Shown here one piece after another: positions 26,966 through 34,868 of a stretch of 44,946 bases of DNA. The DNA is taken from the NCBI GenBank assembly GCA_007692435.1, contig RECA01000094.1, forward strand, positions 1 to 44,946, written 5' to 3'. A program made the position numbers and the translations under genes. The first letter of the stretch is position 1, and each line of letters begins with the position of its first letter. This stretch comes from Thioalkalivibrio sp. GTDB lineage: Bacteria > Pseudomonadota > Gammaproteobacteria > Ectothiorhodospirales > Ectothiorhodospiraceae. A model generated the notes under the pieces. The model saw only the letters and a program-made list of their open reading frames with translations, was not told where the DNA came from and did no database searches.

Positions 26966-27538
26966 ATGCGCCGTTCAATCCCTCCACTATTGCTGTCCCT
27001 TGCAATCCTACTTTCAGGAGCTCTCATGGCTGATGACCAACCCAAGGTCGCAATCGAGACCAATCACGGCCGCATCGTGCTGCAGCTGAACCCCTCGGCC
27101 GCGCCCGAGACCGTCGAAAACTTCCTTGGCTACGTGGACGAGGGCTTTTACGACAACACCATCTTCCACCGGGTGATCCCCGGCTTCATGGTCCAGGGCG
27201 GCGGCTTCGATCCCGACATGCGGCAGAAGCCCGTCCGGGGGCCCATCCAGAACGAGGCGGACAACGGCCTGAAGAACAAGACCGGCACCATCGCGATGGC
27301 GCGAACCCAGGATCCGCATTCCGCGACCGCCCAGTTCTTCATCAACGTCTCGGACAACAGCTTCCTCGACCACAGCTCGAAGACGCCGCAGGGATGGGGC
27401 TACACAGTATTCGGAAGCGTGGCGGAGGGCATGAGCGTGGTCAGCGAGATCGAGCGCGTGAAGACCGGACGCGTGGGCATGCACCAGGACGTGCCCCTGG
27501 AGCAGGTGATCATGACCAGCGTGAAGCGGGTCGACTGA
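26966..27538 (+). CDS. Cyclophilin-type peptidyl-prolyl isomerase with two possible starts
   Basis: A 190-residue protein. Residues 1-21 form a signal-like segment ([21 protein letters not shown]). A complete bacterial cyclophilin follows ([69 protein letters not shown]). The upstream ATG 26966 has GAGAAGGA before it. The internal in-frame ATG 27026 ([12 protein letters not shown]) also has a strong AGGAG five bases upstream and would give a cytosolic 170-residue form. Both PpiA-like (periplasmic) and PpiB-like (cytosolic) products may come from one gene. It is followed 13 bp later by lpxH. Confidence 0.9.
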   Translation: MRRSIPPLLLSLAILLSGALMADDQPKVAIETNHGRIVLQLNPSAAPETVENFLGYVDEGFYDNTIFHRVIPGFMVQGGGFDPDMRQKPVRGPIQNEADNGLKNKTGTIAMARTQDPHSATAQFFINVSDNSFLDHSSKTPQGWGYTVFGSVAEGMSVVSEIERVKTGRVGMHQDVPLEQVIMTSVKRVD

Positions 27539-27551
27539 ATCCCCAGCGGTA

Positions 27552-28319
27552 ATGCTTAGCGCCCCGCCGGTACTGGTCGTCTCCGATCTCCACCTGGACC
27601 GGGAGCCGGGCCCCACCCTCTCGGCGTTCCTCCGGTTCCTCGACGGGCCGGCTCGGGGCGCCTCGTCCCTCTACATCCTGGGGGACCTCTTCGAGTACTG
27701 GGTCGGCGACGACGCGGGTTTCGCTGCCGCGGAGCAGCTGGCGGATGCCCTGTCGTCGCTGCCAATGCCGGTCACCTTCCAGCACGGCAATCGGGACTTC
27801 CTGCTGGGCCGGGCCTACGCGGATCGGGCCGGCATGGAGCTGGCCCCGGAAGTGCTCCCGGTCGAGCTCGAGATCGGCGGGGCGCTGTTCATGCACGGGG
27901 ACAGCCTGTGTACCGCGGACACCGAGTACCTTCGCTTCCGCAAGGTCGTGCGCCACCCCGACTGGCAGCAGGCATTCCTCGCCCGCCCGCTGGACGAACG
28001 CATCGCGGAGGCCGAGCGCATGCGCGGGGTCAGCCGTGGTGCCGGTCGAATGAAGGCGAGCGAGATCATGGACGTGCACCCGGATGCGGTCGCGGCGGTG
28101 CTGCGCGGTCACGAACGCGCGCTGCTGATACACGGACATACCCACCGACCGGCAATTCACCACTTCCAGGTCGACGGCCAACCCTGCGTGCGCTGCGTGC
28201 TGCCCTCCTGGGATGAACTGCCGGGCTACCTGTCGGTGGATGCCGGCGGACCCCGCCTGCTGACCCTGGACGGGCGGAACTACCCGGTGGAATCGGGCCT
28301 CCCGGCCGACCCGGCCTGA
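27552..28319 (+). CDS. lpxH: UDP-2,3-diacylglucosamine diphosphatase LpxH
   Basis: A 255-residue calcineurin-like phosphoesterase. Metal-binding motifs are in order: SDLHLD (11-16), LGDLFEYWVGDD (44-55), GNRDFLLG (79-86), MHGD (116-119) and HGHTHRP (197-203). The conserved middle region (YLRFRKVVRHPDWQQAFL) is also present. It hydrolyses UDP-2,3-diacylglucosamine to lipid X at the inner membrane in lipid A synthesis. The ppi-lpxH order with a short gap is common in gammaproteobacteria. Its 3' end overlaps the convergent fusion gene by 40 bp. Confidence 0.95.
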   Translation: MLSAPPVLVVSDLHLDREPGPTLSAFLRFLDGPARGASSLYILGDLFEYWVGDDAGFAAAEQLADALSSLPMPVTFQHGNRDFLLGRAYADRAGMELAPEVLPVELEIGGALFMHGDSLCTADTEYLRFRKVVRHPDWQQAFLARPLDERIAEAERMRGVSRGAGRMKASEIMDVHPDAVAAVLRGHERALLIHGHTHRPAIHHFQVDGQPCVRCVLPSWDELPGYLSVDAGGPRLLTLDGRNYPVESGLPADPA

Positions 28320-30391
28320 GCCTCGAGTGCGGCCATCTCCGAACGGCTGAAGCCCGCTGCCAGGCGCGCATCCAGTGCAAAGGGCGGTCGCACGCGCCCC
28401 GGCATGTGCCGCGCCAGCAGGTCCAGGAAGGTCGGTTCCGGATCCAGTCCCCGAAGCACTGCGAGGTGGCGGAACCACCGGCTCCCGATGGCCACGTGGC
28501 TGACCTCCTCGCGCTGGATCACCCTGAGCACGGCAACGCTGTCCTCGTCTCCCGCCGCTTCCAGCCGCTGGATCATGCCGGGTGTCACGTCGAGGCCGCG
28601 CGCCTCCAGCACCCGCGGAACCAGCGCCATGCGCTCCATCGGATCCGCATCGGTCTTCACCGCCATCTCCCACAGGCCATTGTGCGCGGGGAAGGCGCCG
28701 TAGCCGCTGCCCAGCCGTGCCAGCCGGCCGGCCAGCAGCTGGAAGTGCCGGGCCTCTTCCGCCGCGACCTGCAGCCAGTCGCTGATGTATTCCGCCGGCA
28801 GCCCCCGGAAGCGGTACACCGCATCCAGCGCCAGGTTGATCGCGTTGAACTCGATGTGGGTGACCGCGTGCAGCAGGGCCTGTCTCCCGGGCAGGGTCTG
28901 CAGGCCGCGGCGGGGCAGATCCTGCGGCCGCACCAGCTCGGGACGCCCGGGACGCCCGGGTATCTCGATCCGGACCGGGGGCGGATCGCGCGGATCCACC
29001 CCCAGACCCCCCGCGCGCCAGGCCCCCAGCAGGCGTTCCACGCATTCGCACTTCTTCCGGGGGTCCCGGATCTGCAGGGCCCTCAGCGCCATCGCGTGCA
29101 CGCCGTGTGCCCGCTTCTTCGCCGCGAGGCGGTCACCGGCTCCGCGTGGCGGCGCACCCAGCCTGACGATCAGCAGGTCCATCACGTTGGTCCCGGTCTG
29201 CGTTCCCGGCACGGCCTGGCCGAGGGCCTCCCAGAAGGCCGCCGTGTCCGCCGCACGAAGGGCCTCGCGCAGCTGCAAACGGATGCCCCTGCCCGCATCC
29301 GGATCCCCGTCGCCAAACCACGCCCCGGCGCTCCCGCTGTTGCCGTCCACCCCGTCGGTTGCGGCGCAGAGCAGCTCGATCGGCCGGGGCCCGCCACGGG
29401 CCAGCCACAGGAGCAGGATCAGTGCGGCGAGGTGCTGCGCGCGCCCGCCCCGTCCCGGATGTTCCGGCAGGCGGACCGCGGCCTCGCCGCCCCAGACGTG
29501 TACCCCGGCAGGCGCATTGCGCAGAAAACGGACCAGATGGACTGCGAGAGAGGTGCCGGGAAGCTCGGGAAAGAGGCCGTGGTCCCAGGCCTGCAGCCCC
29601 GCCTGTGCCGCCGCGCGCGTGACCGCCCGGCGGGCATCGGCGTTGCCGGCGACCAGCCGGTGTGCGGGCCGCCGCGGCGCTGGCTTCGGCGCTTCGAGAC
29701 GGTCCAGCCAGTGCCGCAATTCGGGCCAGCCGATCTCCGGCACCCCATCGGTCGGCAGGGGTGACGCCGGCGCCCAGAACGGCCCCGAACCGACCGAGGC
29801 CGGCGCGTCGCCCGGCACGTCGCTGATGAACAGCACGCGGGTATCCCGCGCCGGGCACAGGGCCGCCGCACCCCCGGCCTTCAGCTGCGAGAAGCGGCCC
29901 CGCAGGGCATTCATCACCCGGATGTCGAGCCCGGCCGCGAGCAACCGTGTATTGAGCTCCCGCAGCAGCGGCAGATCCACGCCGGCCCGGGGGAGCTCGG
30001 CCAGCGCCGAGGCCCCGCCGGAGAGCAGCACCAGCAGCGTATCCCCGGGCGGCATCTCGCGGAGAAAACGGGCCACCGCAGCCCCTGCCGCGAGGCTCTC
30101 CGCCCCGGGCACCGGGTGATTGCCGGGCCTGCGCTCCACTGGGAACGGGTAGGTCGAAACGCCCACATCGGAAGCCGCAGGGGCCACCACCAACGCCCGG
30201 GTGATGCCGTCGGACCAGACCTCCGCGGCACCGGCCAGCATCGCCTCCGCGGCCTTGCCGAGCGCCAGCACGTGCACCGGGCCCTCGGGCCTGCGCTCGC
30301 CGGCGAGCGCCGCCACGACGGCCGGACGTCCGTGCACCGCCGCGAGGGCCGCGCGGTACCCGTCTTGCAGCAGGAAGTCCGCCCCGGTCAC
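28280..30391 (-). CDS. Fusion of glycerate 2-kinase (MOFRL/GckA type) and DUF455 ferritin-like protein
   Basis: One uninterrupted 703-residue frame. Residues 1 to about 411 are a glycerate kinase: GKAAEAM, ERRPGNHPVPGAESL, LLVLLSGGASALAELP, ISDVPGDAPASVGSGP, HVWGGEAAV and the MOFRL end (ELLCAATDGVDGNSGSAGAW, TGTNVMDLLIV). Residues about 434-690 are DUF455, ferritin-like, with diiron-type ligands in THIEFNAINL, AAEEARHFQ and IQREEVSHVA. No stop separates them, so a fused protein is expected; restart at the internal Met434 is possible. Translation starts at GTG 30391, overlapping the metZ stop by four bases (GTGA). The 3' end overlaps lpxH. A frameshift joining two genes is not ruled out. Confidence 0.8.
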   Translation of the reverse strand: MTGADFLLQDGYRAALAAVHGRPAVVAALAGERRPEGPVHVLALGKAAEAMLAGAAEVWSDGITRALVVAPAASDVGVSTYPFPVERRPGNHPVPGAESLAAGAAVARFLREMPPGDTLLVLLSGGASALAELPRAGVDLPLLRELNTRLLAAGLDIRVMNALRGRFSQLKAGGAAALCPARDTRVLFISDVPGDAPASVGSGPFWAPASPLPTDGVPEIGWPELRHWLDRLEAPKPAPRRPAHRLVAGNADARRAVTRAAAQAGLQAWDHGLFPELPGTSLAVHLVRFLRNAPAGVHVWGGEAAVRLPEHPGRGGRAQHLAALILLLWLARGGPRPIELLCAATDGVDGNSGSAGAWFGDGDPDAGRGIRLQLREALRAADTAAFWEALGQAVPGTQTGTNVMDLLIVRLGAPPRGAGDRLAAKKRAHGVHAMALRALQIRDPRKKCECVERLLGAWRAGGLGVDPRDPPPVRIEIPGRPGRPELVRPQDLPRRGLQTLPGRQALLHAVTHIEFNAINLALDAVYRFRGLPAEYISDWLQVAAEEARHFQLLAGRLARLGSGYGAFPAHNGLWEMAVKTDADPMERMALVPRVLEARGLDVTPGMIQRLEAAGDEDSVAVLRVIQREEVSHVAIGSRWFRHLAVLRGLDPEPTFLDLLARHMPGRVRPPFALDARLAAGFSRSEMAALEAQAGSAGRPDSTG

Positions 30392-31581
30392 GTCAACCGG
30401 TCCAGCCCCCGCGCCAGGTCCCGCTGCACGTCCGCGCCCGACTCCAGCCCCACCGCGACCCGGACCAGCCCCTCGGTGATGCCCTGCGCCTCGCGCATCT
30501 CCGGGCTCAGGCGGCCGTGCGTGGTGGTGGCCGGGTGGGTGATCGTGCTCTTGACATCGCCAAGGTTGGCGGTGATGGAGAGCATCCGGGTCTGGTCGAT
30601 CACCGACCAGGCGGCCTCCCGACCGCCCGCGACCTCGAAGCTGAGCACGCCGCCATAGCCGCTCTGCTGCGCACCCGCGAGGGCATGCTGCGGGTGCTCC
30701 TCCAGGCCCGGGTAATGAACCGCGCGCACCCCTGGATGCCCGCGAAGCCAGCGCGCGAGCGCCAGCGCATTCTCGCTGTGCGCGCGCATGCGGAGGTGCA
30801 GTGTCTCCAGCCCCTTCAGGAAGACCCAGGCGTTGAACGGCGACAGCGTCGGCCCGGCGCTGCGCAGGAAGCCATAGACCTCCTTTCCGACCCGTTCGGC
30901 ATCGCCCACCACCGCACCGCCGAGACAACGCCCCTGTCCGTCCAGGAACTTGGTCGCGGAGTGGATCACGATGTCCGCACCCAGATCCAGCGGGCGCTGC
31001 AGCGCGGGCGTGCAGAAGCAGTTGTCGACCGCGAGCAGCAGCCCGCGCTCGTGGGCGAGCGTCGCCAGTGCCTGGATGTCAACGAGTTCGCCGAGCGGGT
31101 TGGATGGGGTCTCGCAGAAATACAGGCGGGTCTCGGGCCGGGTGGCCTCTGCCCACGCGGACAGGTCGGACAGCGGCACGTAGCTGACCTCCACGCCGAA
31201 TCGCGCCATGTAGTTGTTCAGCAGCACCGTGGTGGTACCGAACACCGAGCGCGAGCAGACGACATGGTCGCCGCTGCGCAGCAGGCCCATCATCGTCGCG
31301 AGGATCGCGGCCATCCCGGAGGCCGTGGCGACACAGGCGTCCCCGCCCTCCATCGCGGCAAGGCGTTCCTCGAAGGTCCTGACCGTGGGGTTGGTGAAGC
31401 GCGAATAGATGTTGCCGGGCACGTCGCCGCCGAAGCGGGCGGCGGCCTCGGCAGCGCTGGCGAAGACGAAGCTCGAGGTCGGAAAGATCGCCTCGGAGTG
31501 CTCGTTCTCAGGGGTGCGACGGTAGCCGGCGCGTACCGCTACGGTCTCCGGATCGTACTCGCTGGGGTCGAAATCCTGCAT
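30388..31581 (-). CDS. metZ: O-succinylhomoserine sulfhydrylase MetZ
   Basis: A 397-residue PLP enzyme of the Cys/Met metabolism family. It shows NIYSRFTNPTVRTFEERLAA, GMAAILATMMGLLRSGDHVV, the CETPSNPLGELVDI loop, DNCFCTPALQRPLDLGADIV, the PLP lysine K211 in HSATKFLDGQGR and ITHPATTTHGRLSPE near the end. The DGQGR stretch after the lysine is typical of MetZ. It makes homocysteine from O-succinylhomoserine and sulfide, fitting a sulfide-rich metabolism. ATG 31581 (MQDFDPSEYDPETVAVRAGY) is the family start. It is coupled to the downstream kinase fusion. Confidence 0.93.
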   Translation of the reverse strand: MQDFDPSEYDPETVAVRAGYRRTPENEHSEAIFPTSSFVFASAAEAAARFGGDVPGNIYSRFTNPTVRTFEERLAAMEGGDACVATASGMAAILATMMGLLRSGDHVVCSRSVFGTTTVLLNNYMARFGVEVSYVPLSDLSAWAEATRPETRLYFCETPSNPLGELVDIQALATLAHERGLLLAVDNCFCTPALQRPLDLGADIVIHSATKFLDGQGRCLGGAVVGDAERVGKEVYGFLRSAGPTLSPFNAWVFLKGLETLHLRMRAHSENALALARWLRGHPGVRAVHYPGLEEHPQHALAGAQQSGYGGVLSFEVAGGREAAWSVIDQTRMLSITANLGDVKSTITHPATTTHGRLSPEMREAQGITEGLVRVAVGLESGADVQRDLARGLDRLT

Positions 31582-31657
31582 GGGCGTGTTCCGGGGACAG
31601 CGGGCGCATGGCAGGCCCGGGAGAGGGGTCGGGCCGGTCGGGCCACCGGCCACGCAC

Positions 31658-31686
31658 ACTATACTGGCTCTTTCGCCCGCCCCAAA
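31658..31686 (-). promoter_or_regulatory. Candidate metZ promoter
   Basis: On the minus strand TTTGGG (31681-31686), a 17-bp spacer and TATAGT (31658-31663) lie between the tRNA-Gln terminator and metZ. This would give a leader of about 70 nt. The -10 is good and the -35 weak. Confidence 0.5.
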
Positions 31687-31727
31687 GAACGCGGGAGTAT
31701 GCAGCCCGAGCCTACTTGCGCCCGCAT

Positions 31728-31764
31728 CCACGAAAGAGGCCCCGCGTGGGGGCCTCTTTCGTGG
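31728..31764 (-). terminator. Terminator-like hairpin after tRNA-Gln
   Basis: CCACGAAAGAGGCCCC (31728-31743) and its exact complement (31749-31764) make a perfect 16-bp stem with a 5-nt loop. It starts one base beyond the tRNA CCA end. The T-rich part lies inside the 3' arm (CTCTTTCGTGG) rather than after it. Confidence 0.7.
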
Positions 31765-31765
31765 A

Positions 31766-31839
31766 TGGCTGGGGGACCAGGATTCGAACCTGGGTTGACG
31801 GAGTCAGAGTCCGTAGTCCTACCGCTAGACGATCCCCCA
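31766..31839 (-). tRNA. tRNA-Gln(CTG)
   Basis: The acceptor TGGGGGA pairs with TCCCCCA, then G and encoded CCA. The anticodon arm ACGGA-CTCTGAC-TCCGT gives anticodon CTG. The T-loop is GTTCGAATC, total 74 nt. It lies 38 bp after the rpsI stop on the same strand and may be transcribed with the ribosomal protein genes. Confidence 0.96.
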
Positions 31840-31877
31840 ATTCGGCGGGCCGGGGGGAGTGGTCCCAGCCCGGGAAC

Positions 31878-32270
31878 TCAGCGCTTGGAGAACTGCTTCG
31901 CGCGGCGGGCCTTGGCGAGGCCGACCTTCTTGCGCTCCACCTCGCGCGCGTCGCGGGTCATGAAGCCCGCCTGGCGCATCGGGGGGCGCAGGGTCTCGTC
32001 GTACTCGACCAGTGCGCGGGCGATGCCGAGGCGGATGGCGCCGGCCTGGCCGTTGGCGCCGCCGCCCTGCACGGTGGCGATCACGTCGAAGCGGTCCTCC
32101 GCCTCCGCGGTCACCAGCGGCTGGCGCACCACCATCTGCGAGGTCTGGCGACCGAAGTAGTCACCCAGGGCCTTGTTGTTGACGATGATGTCGCCCTTGC
32201 CCGGACGGAGGAAGACTCGCGCGGATGCGGTCTTGCGGCGGCCGGTGCCATAGTTCTGGTTCATTGCCAT
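31878..32270 (-). CDS. rpsI: 30S ribosomal protein S9
   Basis: A 130-residue protein, the same length as E. coli S9. Recognisable blocks are [73 protein letters not shown] and the invariant end [11 protein letters not shown], whose tail reaches the P-site tRNA. The start ATG 32270 ([10 protein letters not shown]) has AAGGA about 10 bases upstream. It lies 38 bp after rplM, in the universal rplM-rpsI operon. Confidence 0.98.
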   Translation of the reverse strand: MAMNQNYGTGRRKTASARVFLRPGKGDIIVNNKALGDYFGRQTSQMVVRQPLVTAEAEDRFDVIATVQGGGANGQAGAIRLGIARALVEYDETLRPPMRQAGFMTRDAREVERKKVGLAKARRAKQFSKR

Positions 32271-32308
32271 GAATGCATTGTCCTTGACGTAAACGGTGCG
32301 GCGGGAGT

Positions 32309-32737
32309 CTAGATCTCCAGCGGCTGCGGCTGCTGGGCGGCATGCCGATGCTCGGTGCCCGCGTAGACCTTCAGCTTCTTGAACATCGCGCGACCCAGCG
32401 GGTTCTTCGGCAACATCCCCTTGACCGCGAGCTCCAGCACGCGTTCGGGGGAGCGCTCGATCATCTGCGCGAAGTTCGCCTGTTTCAGGCCGCTGGGGTA
32501 GCCGGAGTGCCGGTAGTACATCTTGTCGTTGGCCTTGTTGCCCGTGACGCGGATCTTCTCGGCGTTCACCACGACGATGTAGTCCCCCGTATCCACGTGA
32601 GGCGTGTACACGGGCTTGTGCTTCCCGCGAAGGCGGCGCGCGATCTCGGTGGCCAGCCGGCCCAGGGTCTTGCCGTCCGCGTCGACGATGTACCAGTCGC
32701 GTTCGACTTCTGACGGCTTGGCGCTGATGGTCTTCAT
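32309..32737 (-). CDS. rplM: 50S ribosomal protein L13
   Basis: A 142-residue protein, the E. coli length. It shows [80 protein letters not shown] and [20 protein letters not shown]. It is the first gene of the rplM-rpsI operon, driven by the promoter about 40 bp upstream. The ATG at 32737 begins the family; the open frame runs on to 32815 through the promoter. Confidence 0.98.
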   Translation of the reverse strand: MKTISAKPSEVERDWYIVDADGKTLGRLATEIARRLRGKHKPVYTPHVDTGDYIVVVNAEKIRVTGNKANDKMYYRHSGYPSGLKQANFAQMIERSPERVLELAVKGMLPKNPLGRAMFKKLKVYAGTEHRHAAQQPQPLEI

Positions 32738-32777
32738 GCCTGTGGCTCCGGGTGCGGGGCGTTTCGGAAAGCCCGCA

Positions 32778-32806
32778 ATCATAACGGACACGCACCCGGG
32801 GTTCAA
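32778..32806 (-). promoter_or_regulatory. Sigma70-type promoter of rplM-rpsI
   Basis: On the minus strand TTGAAC (32801-32806), a 17-bp spacer and TATGAT (32778-32783) give a strong promoter about 40 bp before the rplM ATG. The -10 is identical to that of the tRNA array promoter. A G/C-rich discriminator follows. Confidence 0.8.
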
Positions 32807-32851
32807 GGTGCGCAACGAGAACTACACAATGAAGAACTGCACAACGAAAGA

Positions 32852-32874
32852 CGCCGGCCCGCGAGGGGCCGGCG
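32852..32874 (-). terminator. Rho-independent terminator of the DUF4168 gene
   Basis: CGCCGGCCC / GGGCCGGCG form a 9-bp stem with a 5-nt loop; on the minus strand TCTTTCGTT follows. It lies 27 bp after the DUF4168 stop and isolates it from the ribosomal promoter. Confidence 0.75.
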
Positions 32875-32901
32875 CTCCGTAGGCTGAAGGTCCGGGTCCG
32901 C

Positions 32902-33291
32902 TTACATGCGGTCCAGGGCCTTTTCCTGGACTCGCTCCATGAGTTCGGGATCGTTCTGCAGCGCCATGGCGACCTCGTTGTACTCCTGGACGCTCATGCC
33001 CGACGCCTCGACGGCCTGCATCATCTCGTCCTGGGCCTCCTGCTGAAGGGCCTGGGCCTCGGCTTCGTCGGAGGCGCCATGCAGGCGTTCCGTGTATTCC
33101 TCGCGGATATCCTGCACCGCGACGAAGGCGTCGACGAAGGTGTCCACGGTCTGGTCGGTCAACGCCGCGGTCTGTGGCGTGGTCTCACCGAAGGAAGGCT
33201 GGCCGGCGCCCTGCTCCTGTGCGAGGGCGGTGCCGCCAGCGGCGAACAGGGCGGCCAGGGCGATGGTCAGTGCGGTCTTGCGAATCGTCAT
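32902..33291 (-). CDS. Exported DUF4168-family protein
   Basis: A 129-residue protein. The signal peptide is [24 protein letters not shown] with cleavage before QEQG. The mature part is acidic, Gln/Glu/Met-rich and helical, with the DUF4168 pattern: [20 protein letters not shown], then [20 protein letters not shown] and [10 protein letters not shown]. Function unknown; it is predicted periplasmic. AAGGAG seven bases before ATG 33291 sets the start. A sigma54-type promoter sits about 45 bp upstream, and the gene for an NtrC-type activator lies beyond that on the same strand, so it is a likely target of that regulator. A terminator follows. Confidence 0.8.
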   Translation of the reverse strand: MTIRKTALTIALAALFAAGGTALAQEQGAGQPSFGETTPQTAALTDQTVDTFVDAFVAVQDIREEYTERLHGASDEAEAQALQQEAQDEMMQAVEASGMSVQEYNEVAMALQNDPELMERVQEKALDRM

Positions 33292-33334
33292 TGAATAACT
33301 CCTTTGAGTTTGCAGTGCTTGCGACGGGTACCAA

Positions 33335-33351
33335 TGCAGCAACCGTGCCAA
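33335..33351 (-). promoter_or_regulatory. Sigma54 (-24/-12) promoter upstream of the DUF4168 gene
   Basis: The minus strand reads TTGGCACGGTTGCTGCA, against the consensus TTGGCAC-N5-TTGCA. The invariant GG and GC are separated by exactly 10 bases, and only one base of the -12 element differs. The expected start near 33324 leaves a leader of about 33 nt before ATG 33291. An inverted pair, AAGTC-N11-GACTT (33373-33393), and CACATGTG (33455-33462) lie upstream as possible activator sites. The rest of the gap to 33485 shows nothing else. Confidence 0.65.
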
Positions 33352-33485
33352 CGACCCACGTCCGGCACCAAAAAGTCTCATGATCAATGACTTATGGCTA
33401 TTCCCGCAGGGCCGGAGCGCGTCCTCCTGTCCCTGTACGCACGGCGCAATCCGCCACATGTGTCGAATCGATACGGCCTGCCCGG

Positions 33486-34868
33486 TCACAGCTCGTCGCC
33501 CAGCTTCCGATAGAGCGTCTTGCGACCGATGCCGAGGATGCGCGCCGCACGCTGCTTGTTCCCCTCGGTGTGGGCGAGCACCTGCCGGATATAGCGGTTC
33601 TCGAGTTCCTCCAGCGTTTCCCACGCTTCGTCGTGCTCGCCGTCGCCCCGCAGCCCTGCCACGGATGGATCCCGGAGCGGCGCGTCCGCGCGGACCCGCT
33701 CGGGGAGATCGTCCAGCCGGATCACCCCGTCGCGGGCGAGTGTGGCCGCCCGCTCGACCAGACCCGCCAGTTCGCGAACATTGCCCGGGAAGCGGTAGCC
33801 CAGGAGCCGCCGCATGGCCTCGGGCTCGATCCGTCTGACCGAAAGCCCCTGTTCGAGGGCGTGACGGCGCAGGAAGATGTGCAGCAGCCGCGCAATGTCT
33901 TCGCCGCGTTCGCGCAGGGGCGGAACCTCGATGCGGAAGGTCTCCAGCCGAAAAAAGAGGTCCTCGCGCAGCTGGCCCTCCGTCATCAGTTCGGTGACAT
34001 CCCGATGCGTGGCCGCAACGATCCGCACATCCGTCGGGATCTCTTCGTTGGCACCCACCGGCCGCACCCGACCGTCCTGGAGCACACGCAGCAGCTTGGT
34101 CTGCATGGAGGCCGGCATCTCGCCGATCTCGTCCAGGAACAGCGTGCCTCCGTCCGCCTCCAGGAAGAGGCCCCTGCGCGAACCCTTCGCACCGCTGAAG
34201 GCGCCCGCCGCGTGCCCCAGCAGCTCGGATTCCAGCAGGGTCTCGGGGATGCCGGCGCAGTTCAGCGCCACGAATGGGCCGTCTGCACGGGGGCTCTCCT
34301 CGTGCAGGGCGCGCGCGACGAGCTCCTTGCCGGTCCCGGACTCCCCGGTGATCAGCACGCTCCCGTCCGAGGGGGCGATGCGCCGGATCAGGTCGAACAG
34401 GCGCAGCATCGCCGGGCTCTTTCCCTGCATCCCGTGGAAGCCGCGGTCCCCCAGCACCTCCCGGTACTGCTGGACCTCGGCGCGCAGCTGGCGTGTCTGC
34501 AGCACCCGCTGCGCCGCCAGCCGCAGGTGCTCGAGGTCCACCGGCTTGGTCAGAAAGTCATCGGCCCCCGCCTTCAGCGCGCTGACCGCCTGGTCGATGG
34601 TGCCGAAGCCGGTCAGCATGATGAACCCGGGCGCCGGCACCAGCGTGCGGGTCGCCTCCAGCACCGCGAAACCGTCCGCCTCCGGCAGACGCAGGTCGCT
34701 GACCACCAGCGCGAAGCTCCGTTCGCCCAGCACCGCCATCGCCTGCTCGGCACTGGCCACCGCCGTCACGTGGTAGCCCGCATCCGAGAGTTCCTGCTGC
34801 AGCAGCTCGCGGTGCCCGGCATCGTCCTCGACCACGAGCACCATTTCCCGGGCACGATCATCCGTCAT
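33486..34868 (-). CDS. NtrC-family sigma54-dependent response regulator
   Basis: A 460-residue three-domain regulator. The receiver (about 9-123) has LVVEDDAG, phospho-acceptor Asp58 (LVVSDLRLPEADG) and the Lys in LTKPVDLEHL. The AAA+ domain has Walker A (GESGTGKELVARALH), the sigma54 loop as GAFSGA (Ser for the usual Thr), Walker B (GGTLFLDEIGEM) and the FRLETFRIEVPPLRER segment. The Fis-type helix-turn-helix is at the end (NKQRAARILGIGRKTLYRKL). It drives sigma54 promoters with ATP. Its ATG overlaps the kinase stop (ATGA), so the two are coupled. The DUF4168 gene downstream is the nearest candidate target. Confidence 0.9.
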   Translation of the reverse strand: MTDDRAREMVLVVEDDAGHRELLQQELSDAGYHVTAVASAEQAMAVLGERSFALVVSDLRLPEADGFAVLEATRTLVPAPGFIMLTGFGTIDQAVSALKAGADDFLTKPVDLEHLRLAAQRVLQTRQLRAEVQQYREVLGDRGFHGMQGKSPAMLRLFDLIRRIAPSDGSVLITGESGTGKELVARALHEESPRADGPFVALNCAGIPETLLESELLGHAAGAFSGAKGSRRGLFLEADGGTLFLDEIGEMPASMQTKLLRVLQDGRVRPVGANEEIPTDVRIVAATHRDVTELMTEGQLREDLFFRLETFRIEVPPLRERGEDIARLLHIFLRRHALEQGLSVRRIEPEAMRRLLGYRFPGNVRELAGLVERAATLARDGVIRLDDLPERVRADAPLRDPSVAGLRGDGEHDEAWETLEELENRYIRQVLAHTEGNKQRAARILGIGRKTLYRKLGDEL

